From the NCBI RefSeq assembly GCF_900197855.1, contig NZ_FZMQ01000008.1, forward strand, positions 1 through 45,019: a stretch of DNA of 45,019 nt, written 5' to 3'. Under the pieces are notes generated by a model, which ran no database searches, had not been told where the DNA came from, and saw nothing but the letters and a program-made list of their open reading frames with translations. A program made the position numbers and the translations under genes. This document shows, piece by piece, positions 17,119 through 27,472 of this stretch (its first letter is position 1; each line of letters opens with the position of its first letter). This DNA comes from Helicobacter cynogastricus. Its GTDB lineage: Bacteria; Campylobacterota; Campylobacteria; Campylobacterales; Helicobacteraceae.

Positions 17119-19185
17119 TTGGACCAAGCCCTACTCATAGAAATTTTAGTTGAAGAAATGCCTGCTAAACCGCTCTTGCATGAATTGCCCAATATCCCCC
17201 AGAAGTTTTACGATTCCCTAGAGAAACATGGGTTAGGTAGCACGGCTTTAGAGGTCTTTTACACGCCCACTAGATTAGTGCTCTACGCGCCTAGCTTCCC
17301 AACTCACACGCTTAGCATTACAGAGGAATTTTTTGGTCCCCCTTTGGACATCGGCACAAATATAGAAAAAGAAGGAACTAGAACTTTAAACCCCGTTGGG
17401 CTTAAATTCTATGCCAAGCTCAACCTACCCCCCAATCTTGAGGTGGGCATGAAAAATAACAAAGAAGTATTATACGCCACCAAGCGCACGCAGCCCATTC
17501 CTACAGCCACTCTATTAGATGATATTTTGTTGCATTTTTTAGGCGCGCTGGATTTTGGAAAAAGCATGGCTTGGGGCGCACTCAAAGCGCGTTTTATTCG
17601 CCCCATTCATAATCTCTGTGTAATCTTTGGCTCAGAGGACATTGATTTATCAGCATGCACAAGCACCTATGGGTGTAGTGCTAAACGCGCGACTAAACTA
17701 CACTTCTCTAAGGGGTTTGACTACCATAACACCCCGGACATCTCTACTTATTTTAAAACCCTAGAAGAGGGTTTTGTTATCTTAGACCCTCTAAAACGCC
17801 GGGCTAGAATTTTAGATCAAATCCACGCGCTAGAGAGTCAGCATGATATGCGCGTTGAGGTCGATCCTGAATTGCTAGAGGAGATCATAGCTATCACCGC
17901 CTACCCCACCGCGCTTTATGGACAATTTAAGGCGCATTTTCTACAACTCCCCGCTGAGATCGCCACTACCTCCATGCAAACCCACCAACGCTATTTCCCC
18001 ACTTTCAAAGATTCTAGCTTGCACCATGGTTTTGTGGTTGTGAGTAATCTGCCAAGCAAGGGGGATTTTAGCCAAATTATAGCGGGGAATGAAAAGGTTT
18101 TAAAAGCCCGCTTGAGTGATGCGATCTTTTTTTATCAAAACGATTTGCAAACTTCTTTAGAGTGGGAGGTAGTGAGCTCTAAGTTAGAGCAAATTTCCTT
18201 TATGCAGGGGCTTGGTAGCTTAAAAGATAAGGTAGAGAGAGAGCAGCGCGTGGGCGCGTGGCTAGTGGATCGCTATGGCGAGGAGTCTATGCGCCCCCTT
18301 GTACAAAAAATCTTAGAATTAGCCAAAGCGGATTTGTGTAGCGAAGTGGTTTATGAGTTTCCCGAATTACAGGGGGTCATGGGGGGATATTATGCCAAAC
18401 ACCACAACCACCCCCAAGAAGTGTGCCAAGCCATCCAAGAGCAATATCTCCCCACTTCTGAAAACGCGCCCCTGCCCTCTAGTTTGCTAGCAGCTTTAAG
18501 CGCATTGGCTATCAAATTAGATACCCTTTTATCTCTTTTTAGCGTGGGCAAAATCCCCACAGGTTCTAAAGACCCTTTTGCTTTGCGCCGTGCTTGCAAT
18601 GGAATCTTGCGTATCTGCTTGCATTACCAATTAGATTTCAATTTATCCGGGGATTTGCAGGCGATCGCGCGCTTTTATGCCCCCTTTGAGTGGACACTCT
18701 TGCAAGACTTCATCTTAGAGCGTTTTACACATGTGCTAGGCGACTTTAATCCCTCTTTTTATAAAGCTGTTTTGAAGGGACTTCAAACTCTTAAAAGTGA
18801 AAATTATGGAGTCTGCCAAATTGCTCACAAAGTACAAGCCCTGCATGCCTTTTTTGCCCAAGAAAATACAGCTGATTTAGTGGCTATTTTTAAGCGAGTC
18901 GCCAATATCACGCAATTAGACACCTTGCCCCAAACTAACCCCGCGCTCTTTACAGACCCTAGTGAGCATGCTCTCTATGAAACTTATGAGAACATCGTGC
19001 GCATGGAATTTAGCAATTTTTTAGATAAGCTCAAAGCCCTCAGCCATCTCAAACAACCCCTAGAAAGTTTCTTTGAAAGGGTGCTTGTTAATGATCCAAA
19101 CTTGCAGGTGCAGAATAACCGCAAGGGCTTATTAGCACTAATTTACCATGCATTCTTGAATGTGGCGGACATTAAAGACCTTTAG
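17119..19185 (+). CDS. glyS: Glycyl-tRNA synthetase beta subunit
   Basis: 688 residues. It is the beta chain of the bacterial alpha2beta2 glycyl-tRNA synthetase, which handles tRNA recognition; the alpha chain GlyQ is encoded separately at 25821. The N-terminus (LLIEILVEEMPAKPL), the EFFGPP motif, NFGKSM-like segment, SVGKIPTGSKDPFALRR and the C-terminal ADIKDL closely follow H. pylori GlyS. The start is TTG at 17119 with AGAGGAG eight bases upstream; no ATG fits. Its 3' end overlaps the longest cznC frame, so cznCBA may be transcribed partly from the glyS promoter. Confidence 0.95.
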   Translation: MDQALLIEILVEEMPAKPLLHELPNIPQKFYDSLEKHGLGSTALEVFYTPTRLVLYAPSFPTHTLSITEEFFGPPLDIGTNIEKEGTRTLNPVGLKFYAKLNLPPNLEVGMKNNKEVLYATKRTQPIPTATLLDDILLHFLGALDFGKSMAWGALKARFIRPIHNLCVIFGSEDIDLSACTSTYGCSAKRATKLHFSKGFDYHNTPDISTYFKTLEEGFVILDPLKRRARILDQIHALESQHDMRVEVDPELLEEIIAITAYPTALYGQFKAHFLQLPAEIATTSMQTHQRYFPTFKDSSLHHGFVVVSNLPSKGDFSQIIAGNEKVLKARLSDAIFFYQNDLQTSLEWEVVSSKLEQISFMQGLGSLKDKVEREQRVGAWLVDRYGEESMRPLVQKILELAKADLCSEVVYEFPELQGVMGGYYAKHHNHPQEVCQAIQEQYLPTSENAPLPSSLLAALSALAIKLDTLLSLFSVGKIPTGSKDPFALRRACNGILRICLHYQLDFNLSGDLQAIARFYAPFEWTLLQDFILERFTHVLGDFNPSFYKAVLKGLQTLKSENYGVCQIAHKVQALHAFFAQENTADLVAIFKRVANITQLDTLPQTNPALFTDPSEHALYETYENIVRMEFSNFLDKLKALSHLKQPLESFFERVLVNDPNLQVQNNRKGLLALIYHAFLNVADIKDL

Positions 19186-20449
19186 AGTGTGGATTCGCTT
19201 TCTCATCTTATGCGGGTTGTATTCCCTTTGCCTGAGCGCGCGCACTTTTTCTATTGCAGAATTTTTTAAACGCGTAGAACATAATTCGCTTGATTTGATC
19301 CAAAAGAAAGCGACCTTTATTAGTCTGTTAGAGGAACAAAAATCCACCAATTCTTGGGATTTTCCTTTTATTAGTCAGGAAACCTCCATTGTGCGCAACT
19401 TTCAAGGCATCGCCGAAGCCCAGCCCCGCACGGTTTTAATGATCAAGCCAAAACTTCCATGGGTTAGCCGTCTTTTAGCCCGAAGTCTCTCCATTAAAAA
19501 TGTGCAATACCGCAAGAGTTACGAGCTTAGTCGTAATCTTGCCTTCATTGGGGCAAAACGACTCTATCTCAATTACACGCTCAATATTGAGAAGCATAAA
19601 ATTTACGCCCAAAGAGAGGCGATCTTTTTTTCCCAACTTGAAGCTGCTAAGAGCAAGGTCGCTGCCGGGAGTATGTCTAAAAAGGATTATATTAACTTCA
19701 AAAATTCTTATTTGGAATCTAAGCTTGCCAAAATCAATATTCAAAACCTCATCATCAATCAAGAACGCTTGCTGCACACCTTGCTAGCTATTGTCGCACC
19801 CGTTGAGGACGATGCTCCCTTTAGCGATCTTGTCGATTCTGCTCATGTGGTTAAAATCCCTGAGCTCAAATTTGACTATGTGCATTTGGGCGAACATGCT
19901 CTAGAGCGCATTTTAGATCGGTCTTTGTATGTGCAGGTCTTGGATTTGAGTGCCAAAGATTACCGCGTGAACGCCAACTTAGCTAATCGCGATGTCTTTA
20001 AAAATTTTGAATTTGGTTTGGGTGCAGAGAGTTATAACTCAGCGACTAATCTCTCAATGGAATTTACTATTCCCCTCCCCCTCACACCTAAGAATATTTA
20101 TATGAAGCGCAAGTTTTTAGCCCTAGAAAATGGAGCGCGGGCACAAAATGAAGTTACAAAGCGCAATATTCATATTAACGCCAACGCCTACCTCAACCAG
20201 CTCAAGACAACAGAACGCTATATGCGTATCCAAATCCAAGCCATTGACAATAAAAAAGAGTTAATGGAGATGGGGCGTGTTGCTTATGAAGCTCAAAAAA
20301 TTGGTCTCTTTGAATACCTTTTTTATCAAAATGCCTATATGGATGCTCTCATCGCTCTAGCAGAAGCCAAGATGAAATATGTAGACACCACCGCGCTCTT
20401 AGAGGAAACTTTGGGGGAAAGTCTGACCATAATAGGAAATATACATTGA
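19160..20449 (+). CDS. cznC: CznC-type outer-membrane channel of metal efflux
   Basis: 429 residues of the TolC/outer-membrane-factor family, by position and partners the outer-membrane part of the Cd/Zn/Ni efflux pump CznCBA (HP0971 in H. pylori). An N-terminal signal peptide runs to about LCLSA. Long helical segments follow, such as residues 130-175 and 345-400, which fit the coiled-coil barrel of TolC proteins. The ATG at 19160 overlaps glyS by 26 bases. An in-frame GTG at 19187 would remove nine residues and still leave a signal peptide, so the start is uncertain. It overlaps cznB by four bases (TTGA). Confidence 0.83.
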   Translation: MWRTLKTFRVWIRFLILCGLYSLCLSARTFSIAEFFKRVEHNSLDLIQKKATFISLLEEQKSTNSWDFPFISQETSIVRNFQGIAEAQPRTVLMIKPKLPWVSRLLARSLSIKNVQYRKSYELSRNLAFIGAKRLYLNYTLNIEKHKIYAQREAIFFSQLEAAKSKVAAGSMSKKDYINFKNSYLESKLAKINIQNLIINQERLLHTLLAIVAPVEDDAPFSDLVDSAHVVKIPELKFDYVHLGEHALERILDRSLYVQVLDLSAKDYRVNANLANRDVFKNFEFGLGAESYNSATNLSMEFTIPLPLTPKNIYMKRKFLALENGARAQNEVTKRNIHINANAYLNQLKTTERYMRIQIQAIDNKKELMEMGRVAYEAQKIGLFEYLFYQNAYMDALIALAEAKMKYVDTTALLEETLGESLTIIGNIH

Positions 20450-21504
20450 AAAAGGCCCTCATTTTTATTTGCGCGCTGTTTTTGCACGCCTATGAAGAGA
20501 TCAAGCTCACACCTAAAGAAATTGCAAATCTGAATGTCCAAGTCATCTCTCTTGATCAAGATTTAGGCTCAAGAGGATTACCCTTTAATGCCAGCATTGA
20601 TTTTGACAATCTCAATCTCAAACACGCGGTTGTGCAAAGTTTGAGTTTTAATGCGAGTGTGGTCGCCATTTACAAGAGTGAGGGCGAACGGGTGAAAAAG
20701 GGCGATCTCATCTGTGAGATCAGCTCGATCGATCTGAGCAATCTTTATTTTGAGCTCCAAAATAATCAAAATAAATTCAAGGTCGCCCTAGATGTCAGCA
20801 CCAAAGACAAACAGCTCTATAAAAAAGGCGTGATCTCCAAGAGAGAATACCAAACTAGCCACCTAGCTAGTGAAGAACTTCGCCTAAGAGTTGCCCAACT
20901 AGAAAATACCTTTAAGAGTTTTGGCATCGATGCCAAGCACCCTAAAGGGAGCTATGGGTTTAGAATTGTAGCAAGGCAAGGGGGCATTCTCTCCATAGCC
21001 CCTAAAATGTTGGGGGAGCGTATCCGCGCTTTCACGCCCTTTATGCGTATCTCTGAAAATAACGATCTGGTTGCGCGCATTAGTATCCCTGTGGATCTTT
21101 CTAAATACATCAAGCAGGGCGCGGTGGTGCTCAATAAAAACGCTCAACCCATCGGACATGTGCAAAGTGTCTCTGTGGTGTTAGATAAAAATTCCAACAC
21201 TATCTTAGCCACTGCACGCATCAAAGGAAATTACCATGTGGGTGAGATGGTGGAACTCTTTATAGAGGGGGCTAGACCCGCTAATTCGCTTTTAATCCCC
21301 TCAGATGCATTGATTAAAAACGATCAGGATTATTTGATCTTTGTGCGCACCCCTGCGGGCTTTTTACCTACCCCTGTAAAAGTGCTCGAAGAGCGTAGCC
21401 ATGCCTTTCTCATCAAGCAGGGGCAAATTGATCCGCATGGCAAAATTGCCGCCGGAGCGTTGGTCAATCTCAAGGGTATTTTGAATCATTTTGGGGAGGA
21501 TTAA
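20446..21504 (+). CDS. cznB: CznB-type periplasmic adaptor (membrane fusion protein) of metal efflux
   Basis: 352 residues. A short signal sequence (MKKALIFICALFLHA) is followed by a HlyD/RND-adaptor layout: a first lipoyl-like half near residues 60-90 (SEGERVKKGDLICEIS), a helical hairpin (about 100-155), a second lipoyl half and beta-barrel (about 165-270), and a membrane-proximal domain. It bridges CznA and CznC. The start is TTG at 20446, overlapping the cznC stop, with AGGAAAT upstream. There is no histidine-rich metal-binding N-terminus of the CzcB/SilB kind. The stop overlaps the cznA ATG by one base. Confidence 0.85.
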   Translation: MKKALIFICALFLHAYEEIKLTPKEIANLNVQVISLDQDLGSRGLPFNASIDFDNLNLKHAVVQSLSFNASVVAIYKSEGERVKKGDLICEISSIDLSNLYFELQNNQNKFKVALDVSTKDKQLYKKGVISKREYQTSHLASEELRLRVAQLENTFKSFGIDAKHPKGSYGFRIVARQGGILSIAPKMLGERIRAFTPFMRISENNDLVARISIPVDLSKYIKQGAVVLNKNAQPIGHVQSVSVVLDKNSNTILATARIKGNYHVGEMVELFIEGARPANSLLIPSDALIKNDQDYLIFVRTPAGFLPTPVKVLEERSHAFLIKQGQIDPHGKIAAGALVNLKGILNHFGED

Positions 21505-24500
21505 TGCTAGATAGCCTCATTGCCTTTTGTTTAAGACAACGCCTTTTGGTGATTTTGTGTGCTCTAACCCTTGTGGGTTTTGGATTTTATAGCTTTTTAA
21601 ACACGCCCATAGACGCTTTCCCGGATATGGCCCCGGTTCAAGTCAAAATCATTCTCAAACTTCCGGGTAGCTCGCCTGAAGAGATGGAAAATAATGTGGT
21701 GCGTCCCCTAGAGCTAGAACTCTTGGGGCTACAAGGGGAGAAATCCCTTAGAAGCACTTCTAAATACTCTGTATGCGACATCACCATTGATTTTGAAGAG
21801 GGGATGGACATTTATTTAGCCCGCAACATGGTAAATGAAAAACTAGCCCTGGTCTTGCCCGATTTGCCTGAGGGGGTGGATGGAGGTATCGCGCCCATTG
21901 TAACCCCTCTTTCAGATATTTTTATGTTTACCATTGATGGTAGCCTAGATGGAGCAAGCAAACGCCATTTGCTAGATTTTGTGATCCGCCCCTTACTGCG
22001 CACCATTCCGGGAGTAGCCGATGTAAATTCCATAGGTGGCTTTAGTCGCGCCTTTGTTGTGGTTCCGGATTTAAATGATATGGCTAGATTGGGTGTGAGC
22101 ATTAGCGATTTGGAACACGCGCTTAGAGCTAATTTGAGCAATAGCGGGGCGGGGCGGGTTGACCGGGAGGGAGAGACTTTTTTAGTCAAAATCCAAACGA
22201 TGGCTAGCACCCCTGAGCAGATTGCTCATATCACCATCCCTACCACAATGGGGCATCTGCACATTAAAGATTTTGCTAAGGTGATCGCTCACCATCGCAC
22301 CCGCTTGGGTTTTGTTACCAAAAATGGAGTGGGAGAGACCACTGAAGGGCTTGTGCTTTCTTTAAAGGGGGCAAATTCTAGGGATATTATCCAGCGCGTG
22401 CGCGCTAAAATAGACAATGAGATCAAGCCCCTACTGCCAGCAGGTGTGCATATCCATGTTTTTTACGATCGCTCTGAGTTTACACACAAGGCAATTAGCA
22501 CCGTGGGCAAGACTTTTATTGAGGCGATCGTGCTCATCATCGCTACCCTCTTTTTATTCTTAGGCAATTTTAGGGCAAGTGTGGCTGTGGGGGTGATCTT
22601 GCCCTTGAGCTTGAGTGTGGCGTTTATTGGGATTAAATTAAGCGGTCTCTCCTTAAATCTGATGAGTTTGGGGGGGCTCATCATCGCCATTGGCATGCTC
22701 ATTGACTCGGCGGTGGTGGTGGTTGAAAACGCCTTTGAAAAACTTAGCCACAACAAGACAAGCCCTAAATTAAACACGATGTATCGGGCATGCAAAGAGA
22801 TCGCCCCCTCTGTGGTGAGCGGGATCATCATTATCATCGTGTTTTTCATCCCCATTTTATCCTTGCAAGGCATTGAGGGCAAGATGTTTAGACCTTTGGC
22901 TCTAAGCATTGTCTTTGCGCTCTTGGGAACTTTAATTCTCTCCATCACCATTATACCCGTGATGAGTTCTTTAGTGCTCAAAAGCCAGCCACACCAAGAA
23001 ACCTTTCTAGTGCGCTTTTTGCACAAAACTTACACCCCTCTTTTAAACTTTGCTTTACATAACCCTAAGCGCATGCTCATTGGGGCGTTGGTGTTTATGG
23101 TGGCTAGTTTGTCTCTTTTTGCTTTTGTGGGGAAAGCTTTTATGCCTAATTTAGATGAGGGGGATACCGTGCTCACCATTGAGAGCATCCCCTCCATCTC
23201 TCTAGCCCAATCGCGCGCCTTAATTTTGGACATTGAAAAAACCCTCAAAGCGCGCGTTCCAGAGATTCAATCTGTAGTGGGGCGCACGGGTTCTGATGAG
23301 CTGGGGCTAGATTTAGGCGGGCTCAACCAAACAGATATGTTTATTTCCTACATCCCCAAAGATCAATGGAGCGTGCCTAGTAAAGAGGCGTTATTAGAAA
23401 AAATTCTCAACGCCCTAGAGGGTTTTAAAGGGGTTAACTTTACCTTTACCCAGCCTATTGAGATGCGTATCTCTGAGATGCTTACAGGGGTGCGTGGGGA
23501 TTTGGCGGTGAAAATCTTTGGCAATGACATCCCCACTCTCAACGCCCTTAGCGCACAGATTGTAGAAATCATTAAAAGTGTGCGCGGGTCTAGTGAAGTG
23601 CTAACAGAGCTCAATAAGGGTATTAATTACCTTTATATCAAACCCAATCGGGACACGATGGCTAATGTGGGGATTACTAGCGATGAGTTTGCTAAATTTC
23701 TCAAATCCTCTTTGGAGGGGTTGTTAGTTGCCTTCATCCCTACGGGCATTTCGCGCACGCCTGTGATTATTCGCCAAAACCAAGATGTCGCAACTAATAT
23801 CACTTTACTTAAAAGCTTGGAGATGACTTCTAGCCGCGATGTCCCTGTTCCTATTACCTCCATTGCGACACTGCAAGAAGTGGATGGGCCAGTGTCCATT
23901 GTGCGCGAGAATGCTAAACGCCTAAGCGTGGTGCGCAGTAATGTTGTGGGACGCGATTTAGGAAGCTTTGTGAGTGAGATCAAGGCTAAAATTCACAATC
24001 AAGTCCACTTGCCCCCTAATTACTACATCACCTATGGTGGGCAGTTTGAAAACCAAGAGCGGGCTAATAAACGCTTGGCAACCATCATCCCCCTAAGTAT
24101 CTTAGCCATCTTTTTTATTCTATTTTTTGCCTTTAAAAATGTCCCTTTAGCTCTGCTCATTCTTTGTAATATCCCCTTTGCCACCACAGGCGGACTCATT
24201 GCCCTTTTTATCAGCCATGCCTATCTCTCAGTGCCTGCTAGTGTGGGCTTTATCGCCCTGTTTGGAATTGCCGTGCTCAATGGCGTGGTGATGGTGGGGT
24301 ATTTTAAGGATTTATTGATGCAGGGCAAACGCCTTGATGAGGTGGTTTTTATGGGAGCAACAAGGCGTTTACGCCCCGTGCTTATGACTGCTTGCATTGC
24401 CGGCTTGGGGCTTATCCCCCTTCTTTTCTCCCATGGGGTGGGCTCAGAAGTGCAAAGACCCTTAGCAATCGTTGTTTTAGGGGGGCTTGTTACCTCAAGC

Positions 24501-24566
24501 ACGCTAACTCTACTCTTGCTCCCACCCATGTTTATGTTACTTGCTAAAAAAATCAAGGTCATTTGA
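21504..24566 (+). CDS. cznA: CznA-type heavy-metal RND efflux pump
   Basis: 1020 residues, standard for HME-RND transporters, with 12 membrane helices in two repeats and two large periplasmic loops (about 35-335 and 540-855). It is the inner-membrane, proton-driven pump of the CznCBA system, known in H. pylori for Cd, Zn and Ni export and urease tuning. The helix-4 motif reads AIGMLIDSAVVVVEN with Asp401. The first position of the motif is Ala (AIG) rather than the Asp (DFG) typical of CzcA, so only one helix-4 aspartate is seen here. Metal specificity therefore cannot be read simply from the CzcA pattern. The GGL(I/V) repeat signatures and the C-terminal helix are intact. Confidence 0.9.
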   Translation: MLDSLIAFCLRQRLLVILCALTLVGFGFYSFLNTPIDAFPDMAPVQVKIILKLPGSSPEEMENNVVRPLELELLGLQGEKSLRSTSKYSVCDITIDFEEGMDIYLARNMVNEKLALVLPDLPEGVDGGIAPIVTPLSDIFMFTIDGSLDGASKRHLLDFVIRPLLRTIPGVADVNSIGGFSRAFVVVPDLNDMARLGVSISDLEHALRANLSNSGAGRVDREGETFLVKIQTMASTPEQIAHITIPTTMGHLHIKDFAKVIAHHRTRLGFVTKNGVGETTEGLVLSLKGANSRDIIQRVRAKIDNEIKPLLPAGVHIHVFYDRSEFTHKAISTVGKTFIEAIVLIIATLFLFLGNFRASVAVGVILPLSLSVAFIGIKLSGLSLNLMSLGGLIIAIGMLIDSAVVVVENAFEKLSHNKTSPKLNTMYRACKEIAPSVVSGIIIIIVFFIPILSLQGIEGKMFRPLALSIVFALLGTLILSITIIPVMSSLVLKSQPHQETFLVRFLHKTYTPLLNFALHNPKRMLIGALVFMVASLSLFAFVGKAFMPNLDEGDTVLTIESIPSISLAQSRALILDIEKTLKARVPEIQSVVGRTGSDELGLDLGGLNQTDMFISYIPKDQWSVPSKEALLEKILNALEGFKGVNFTFTQPIEMRISEMLTGVRGDLAVKIFGNDIPTLNALSAQIVEIIKSVRGSSEVLTELNKGINYLYIKPNRDTMANVGITSDEFAKFLKSSLEGLLVAFIPTGISRTPVIIRQNQDVATNITLLKSLEMTSSRDVPVPITSIATLQEVDGPVSIVRENAKRLSVVRSNVVGRDLGSFVSEIKAKIHNQVHLPPNYYITYGGQFENQERANKRLATIIPLSILAIFFILFFAFKNVPLALLILCNIPFATTGGLIALFISHAYLSVPASVGFIALFGIAVLNGVVMVGYFKDLLMQGKRLDEVVFMGATRRLRPVLMTACIAGLGLIPLLFSHGVGSEVQRPLAIVVLGGLVTSSTLTLLLLPPMFMLLAKKIKVI

Positions 24567-24838
24567 TGTTATTAGAAATCTACACCCCCTCCTCTGTGCA
24601 AGATAGCCTGCTAGATTATCTCTTAGAGAAAGGCTACACGCATTTTTACCTCTTGCCCGCCTTTGTCTATGGCACACCCCAAGCACAGATGAATATTTGC
24701 GAGCAAGTGAGCGGGCGCAAGGAATGCGCTTTGGTGCGTTTATTCTTGCCCGAGCAAGAAGCTAGGCAATTAGCCACAGAGATCAAAAAACTTTATCCTC
24801 AAAGCGCGCCCTATCTTTTCTCCAATATTGCAATTTAG
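24566..24838 (+). CDS. DUF3240-type small protein linked to metal RND pump
   Basis: 90 residues from the ATG that overlaps the cznA stop (TGATG). It resembles the DUF3240 family, small PII-like-fold proteins repeatedly encoded directly after CzcA/CusA-type pumps. No signal peptide or membrane segment is seen, so it should be cytoplasmic. H. pylori has a small gene at the same position (HP0968, from memory). Its role is unknown; regulation of the pump or metal sensing are the natural guesses. A TTG at 24563 is a possible but less likely start. Confidence 0.7.
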   Translation: MLLEIYTPSSVQDSLLDYLLEKGYTHFYLLPAFVYGTPQAQMNICEQVSGRKECALVRLFLPEQEARQLATEIKKLYPQSAPYLFSNIAI

Positions 24839-24848
24839 CAAGCTATGC

Positions 24849-24854
24849 TAGAAT
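24849..24854 (+). promoter_or_regulatory. Possible -10 element TAGAAT upstream of gpsA
   Basis: TAGAAT preceded by a TATGC segment lies 22 bases before the gpsA start, with TTGCAA 15 bases further upstream (24828-24833). Spacing is slightly short, so this is only a candidate promoter. Confidence 0.3.
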
Positions 24855-24875
24855 GGCACTTTTTAAAGGACATGC

Positions 24876-25811
24876 ATGAGTGTTGTAGTTTTTGGGGGCG
24901 GGGCTTGGGGGCGGGCGTTGGCTTTTGCCTTTGGGCACACAACCCCGACTAAAATTGTCTCTAGGCGGGATTTAAGCGAGGTTTTGCTCCCTTTAAATAA
25001 AAATTTGGTGCTTAAGGGGCATTCTCTCATCACACAATGCGATCTGCAAGAAGCTCTTCAAGCCTCTTTGTGTGTGGTAGCTATCAGCGTGCAACACCTG
25101 CGCGCTTGGTTTGAGCAAACTAAGCTCCCCTCTAACACGCGGGTTTTAATGGCGTGTAAGGGGATTGAGCTTGGGGGGGCTTTTGTGAGCGACATTGCTC
25201 AAAGTTTTCTACCCTCTGAAAATCTTTGTTTTCTAGCTGGTCCTAGTTTTGCTAAGGATGTGAGCGCAAGCCTGCCATGCGCGCTAGCCCTGCACTCCAC
25301 AAATGCAGAGTTAGCACAAACCTATGCCAAGATTTTCCCTAGTTTTATGCGCACCTACATCCAAGAAGACATTATCGGGGGCGAGATCGCTGGGGCTTAT
25401 AAAAATGTGATCGCCATTGCAGCAGGAGTGTGTGATGGCTTGGAGTTAGGACAGAGTGCTAAGGCTTCCTTACTCTCTAGGGGGTTAGTGGAGATGTGCC
25501 GTTTTGGGACGCATTTTGGAGGCAAGGCACAGACTTTTCTAGGGCTCTCAGGGGCGGGCGATCTGTTTTTGAGCGCAAACTCCGTGCTCTCTAGGAATTA
25601 TCGCGTGGGATTAGGGCTTGCTAAACACCAGGGCCTTGAGGCGATTTTACAAGAATTAGGCGAAGTGGCTGAGGGGGTTAAAACTACGGAGGCAATTATC
25701 CAAATTGCGGCTAAAGAAAATATCTATACCCCCATTGCTACAGAACTCTATGCCCTCTTGCAGGGCAAAAACCCCCTAGAGAGCATGGGGGCACTTTTAC
25801 AACGATCATAA
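24876..25811 (+). CDS. gpsA: Glycerol-3-phosphate dehydrogenase [NAD(P)+]
   Basis: 311 residues. It reduces dihydroxyacetone phosphate to sn-glycerol-3-phosphate, the start of phospholipid synthesis, in the cytoplasm. The N-terminal Rossmann loop GGGAWGRAL is at about residues 6-14. The catalytic lysine lies in [12 protein letters not shown] near 190, and the [11 protein letters not shown] and SRNYRVG motifs follow. The family length is about 310-330. ATGs occur at 24872 (other frame) and 24876; AAAGGA upstream fits 24876. It leads a tight run: glyQ starts nine bases after its stop. Confidence 0.95.
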   Translation: MSVVVFGGGAWGRALAFAFGHTTPTKIVSRRDLSEVLLPLNKNLVLKGHSLITQCDLQEALQASLCVVAISVQHLRAWFEQTKLPSNTRVLMACKGIELGGAFVSDIAQSFLPSENLCFLAGPSFAKDVSASLPCALALHSTNAELAQTYAKIFPSFMRTYIQEDIIGGEIAGAYKNVIAIAAGVCDGLELGQSAKASLLSRGLVEMCRFGTHFGGKAQTFLGLSGAGDLFLSANSVLSRNYRVGLGLAKHQGLEAILQELGEVAEGVKTTEAIIQIAAKENIYTPIATELYALLQGKNPLESMGALLQRS

Positions 25812-25820
25812 AGGTTTGCC

Positions 25821-26726
25821 ATGACTTTTTCACGCATTCTATTAACATTGCAGGATTTTTGGCAGGATCAGGGGGCTTTAGTGCTCCAGCCCTACGACTT
25901 GCCAGCAGGGGCGGGCACTTTCCACCCAGCTACTCTACTTAGAAGTTTGGATAGCCAGGCTTGGAGTGTCGCCTATGTCGCCCCCTCACGCCGCCCTACC
26001 GATGGGCGTTATGCCCAAAACCCCAACCGCTTAGGCAGTTATTACCAGTTCCAAGTCCTCATCAAGCCCAGCCCGCTCAATATTCAAGAGCTCTATCTTA
26101 AAAGTTTAGAAGTGCTAGGGATTGATTTTAGAGAGCATGACATTCGCTTTGTGGAGGATAATTGGGAGTCGCCCACTTTGGGGGCTTGGGGCTTGGGCTG
26201 GGAGGTGTGGCTAGATGGCATGGAGATCACCCAGTTTACTTATTTTCAACAAGTGGGCGGTCTGCCCTGCCATCCGACCCCAGTTGAAATTACCTATGGG
26301 CTAGAGAGATTAGCCACCTACATACAAAAGGCTCAAAGTGTCCTAGACATTGTGTGGAGCTATAGAGAGGGCAAACCCATCTACTATAAAGAAGTGCACA
26401 CCGAGAGCGAATACCAGTTTAGCCATTACCATTTTCAACATGCCAATTTGGATTTTTTATTCGAGAGTTTTGAGAGAAACCAGCAGGAAGCCCAGCGTTG
26501 TTTAGATCAGGGCTTGAGTTTAGTCGCCTATGACTTTGTGATCCTAAGCACGCATTTTTTTAATGTTTTGGACGCTAGAAAAGCCCTCTCTGTGGCTAAA
26601 AGACAGGAATTTATCTTAAAAATCCGCACTCTAGTCAAAGCCTGCGCTACCCTCTACAAGTCCCAAGAAGATCAAAGACAAGAGCGTTTAAATGGGGATT
26701 TTAGCGCGCCCCTACTCCCATGTTAG
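25821..26726 (+). CDS. glyQ: Glycyl-tRNA synthetase alpha subunit
   Basis: 301 residues. It is the catalytic alpha chain of the alpha2beta2 glycyl-tRNA synthetase. The N-terminal [19 protein letters not shown], the [18 protein letters not shown] and the [14 protein letters not shown] segments are hallmarks of the class II active site of GlyQ. The partner GlyS lies 6.6 kb upstream, separated by the czn genes and gpsA, as in H. pylori. The last seven bases overlap the following gene. Confidence 0.97.
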   Translation: MTFSRILLTLQDFWQDQGALVLQPYDLPAGAGTFHPATLLRSLDSQAWSVAYVAPSRRPTDGRYAQNPNRLGSYYQFQVLIKPSPLNIQELYLKSLEVLGIDFREHDIRFVEDNWESPTLGAWGLGWEVWLDGMEITQFTYFQQVGGLPCHPTPVEITYGLERLATYIQKAQSVLDIVWSYREGKPIYYKEVHTESEYQFSHYHFQHANLDFLFESFERNQQEAQRCLDQGLSLVAYDFVILSTHFFNVLDARKALSVAKRQEFILKIRTLVKACATLYKSQEDQRQERLNGDFSAPLLPC

Positions 26727-27472
26727 CCCATCTTTTCAACTTCTTAAACCAACTCTCCCCCTTTGAGTTGCAAGCCCCATGGGATAATAGCGGGATCAAT
26801 CTAGGGCATTTGAGCGCGCCCTTTGAGCAAGTAGTGATCAGCTTAGAAGCCACCTTAGAGCTCGCCCTAGAAGTCCCCCCCAAGACCTGCATTCTTGCCC
26901 ACCACCCCCTATTTTTCAAGGTGCTCAAGAATTTTAACCCCACTCTCTATCCCTACAACATCGCCACCCCTCTTATTCAAAAATCCTGCGCGCTCATAGC
27001 ACTCCATACTAATTTTGATATAACCCACCTCAACGCCCATTTTGCTAGCTTGCTAGGTTTTGAAAACCTTGAGTCTGAGGGTTTTGCTCTAATGGGTGCG
27101 ATCGCACCCATTAAATTAGAGGATTTACTCCACCACGTCCAAGAGAGGCTACAGCTCCCCTATGTGCGCTATGTGTGCGCGGATCACAACATCGAACATG
27201 TGGCAATCGTGTGTGGGGCAGGCGCGTCTTATTTGCAGGATTTAACCCATATCCCCAAAGGTCTTTGTCTGATCACCGGGGATGTCAAGCACCATGACGC
27301 GATGGCAGCAAAGAGCATGGGCGTGAGTGTGATTGATGTAGGGCATTATGAGAGTGAAAAATATTTTGTGCCCTTGTTGCACTCTCTGCTAGCAACTTGG
27401 TTGCAAACTCAGGCAAAGCATGTTAGACTGCACGATTGCAAAAACCCCTTCGATTTTAAAGGCATGGCATGA
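26720..27472 (+). CDS. Nif3-like / GTP cyclohydrolase I type 2 family protein
   Basis: 250 residues of the Nif3/YbgI (DUF34) family, cytoplasmic proteins with a di-metal centre and no firmly settled function. The N-terminal [10 protein letters not shown], the AHHPLFF metal-ligand motif near residue 58, a second HTNFD motif near 94, and the C-terminal GDVKHHD and DVGHYESEK motifs with further metal ligands are all present. It overlaps glyQ by seven bases and flgZ by four. The same neighbour order is known in H. pylori (HP0960-HP0958). Confidence 0.88.
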   Translation: MLAHLFNFLNQLSPFELQAPWDNSGINLGHLSAPFEQVVISLEATLELALEVPPKTCILAHHPLFFKVLKNFNPTLYPYNIATPLIQKSCALIALHTNFDITHLNAHFASLLGFENLESEGFALMGAIAPIKLEDLLHHVQERLQLPYVRYVCADHNIEHVAIVCGAGASYLQDLTHIPKGLCLITGDVKHHDAMAAKSMGVSVIDVGHYESEKYFVPLLHSLLATWLQTQAKHVRLHDCKNPFDFKGMA

